Positions 63,723-64,000 of a DNA stretch of 64,000 bases are shown one piece after another. This stretch comes from Paramecium pentaurelia (lineage: Eukaryota > Ciliophora > Oligohymenophorea > Peniculida > Parameciidae). A program made the translations under genes and the position numbers. How positions within the stretch are numbered: position 1 is the first letter of the stretch; each line of letters begins with the position of its first letter. The notes under the pieces were generated by a model. That model ran no database searches, was not told the origin of the DNA, and saw only the letters and a program-made list of their open reading frames with translations. The stretch lies in assembly GCA_905183005.1 (NCBI GenBank), contig CAJJDO010000134.1, positions 203,841 through 267,840 on the forward strand. Direction: 5' to 3'.

Positions 63723-64000
63723 TCATATGAACTTCTAATAAGTGTTTTGTTATAGCCATTATAAAGTGTTTTTAGCAAATATTCCATTAGTTGGAAAATA
63801 AGAACCTTATACAATTAGAAATTTTCTGTTTCTTCTTGGATTCCAAAGAATGTTAACAATATTATTTGAAGTTTTTCCAGTAAGCTTCAGTATCTTTTTG
63901 AAAGAGGAGTTTCTCAATTTCATTAATTGTAATTTTTCAGTTTTATATTTAGAAATAGCTATTGCTGGAGTGCAATATCTAATCAAGGAGTTGATAAATA
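63723..64000 (-). CDS. Hypothetical protein, 5' partial
   Basis: Open from the window edge to TGA 63723-63725 (92 codons). It contains AIAISKYKTEKLQLMKLR, KILKLTGKTSNNIVNILW and KFLIVQGSYFPTNG. Composition is protein-like but no family is recognised and most of the gene is outside the window. It could equally be a fragment. Confidence 0.45.

Larger units (their letters stand above)
48710..64000 (-). repeat. Right arm of inverted segmental duplication
   Basis: Mirror of the left arm: VWA gene (3' part), Cys/His gene, antigen D, gene C, remnant of the coiled-coil gene. The antigen, VWA and C genes are whole here while their left-arm antigen and VWA relatives are broken. The coiled-coil gene is the reverse case. 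About 33.7 kb of unrelated sequence separates the arms. Confidence 0.8.

Noticed and set aside
1..64000. CRISPR arrays, bacterial operons, IS elements
   Set aside because: The genetic code, micro-introns and gene families are ciliate; no spaced short repeats or transposase genes were seen.
1..64000. tRNA, rRNA or other structured RNA genes
   Set aside because: Spacers were scanned for tRNA-like A/B boxes and stems; nothing convincing was found, though a covariance-model search could not be run.

Overview
The window is ciliate somatic (macronuclear) DNA, most likely Paramecium. It is very AT-rich. Long reading frames appear only when TAA and TAG are read as glutamine and TGA is the sole stop, and genes are interrupted by tiny GT..AG introns of about 20-39 nt. 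Genes are tightly packed on both strands. The family content also fits Paramecium: cysteine-rich surface-antigen-like protein, PH-kinase, WD40 family, TTLL and many coiled-coil proteins.

Layout. The outer parts form two arms of one inverted duplication, left about 1-15,006 and right about 48,710-64,000. In the left arm (+) lie a coiled-coil gene, a giant single-pass membrane protein (A, 1676-7281), a cysteine-rich antigen remnant, a 5'-truncated second copy of A (B, 8339-11657) and a second antigen pseudogene (12074-13387). A small Cys/His protein and a VWA pseudogene follow on the minus strand. The right arm carries the mirror set: VWA gene (47459-49260, +), small Cys/His gene (49695-50087, +), a near-complete 2,075-residue cysteine-rich, probably GPI-anchored antigen (D, 50468-56693, -), its A-like neighbour (C, 57115-62231, -) and a remnant of the coiled-coil gene. 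The recurring unit is an A-like gene followed on the same strand by an antigen gene.

The middle (15.9-46 kb) is ordinary gene-dense DNA. It holds a two-TM protein, THOC3-like WD40 protein, PH-domain kinase, EF-hand protein, coiled-coil protein, tubulin-ligase (TTLL) with an IQ-like tail, Rab-like GTPase, second kinase, a family WD40 gene and ribosomal protein S24e. Beyond these are a long coiled-coil protein with a SelW-like (Rdx) C-terminus, a second Rdx protein, a CCT-motif protein, several unknowns and a TPR-like gene with one intron per repeat.

Assembly. Three single N characters (4006, 46815, 59789) mark joins where overlapping contig ends were not merged. Sequence around each N is therefore duplicated and the tandem copies there should not be taken as biology. 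The pair at 59789 differs by one TA-bounded 47-bp segment that looks like a Paramecium excision (IES-like) event.

Exon models were derived by eye from frame continuity; splice sites are inferred.
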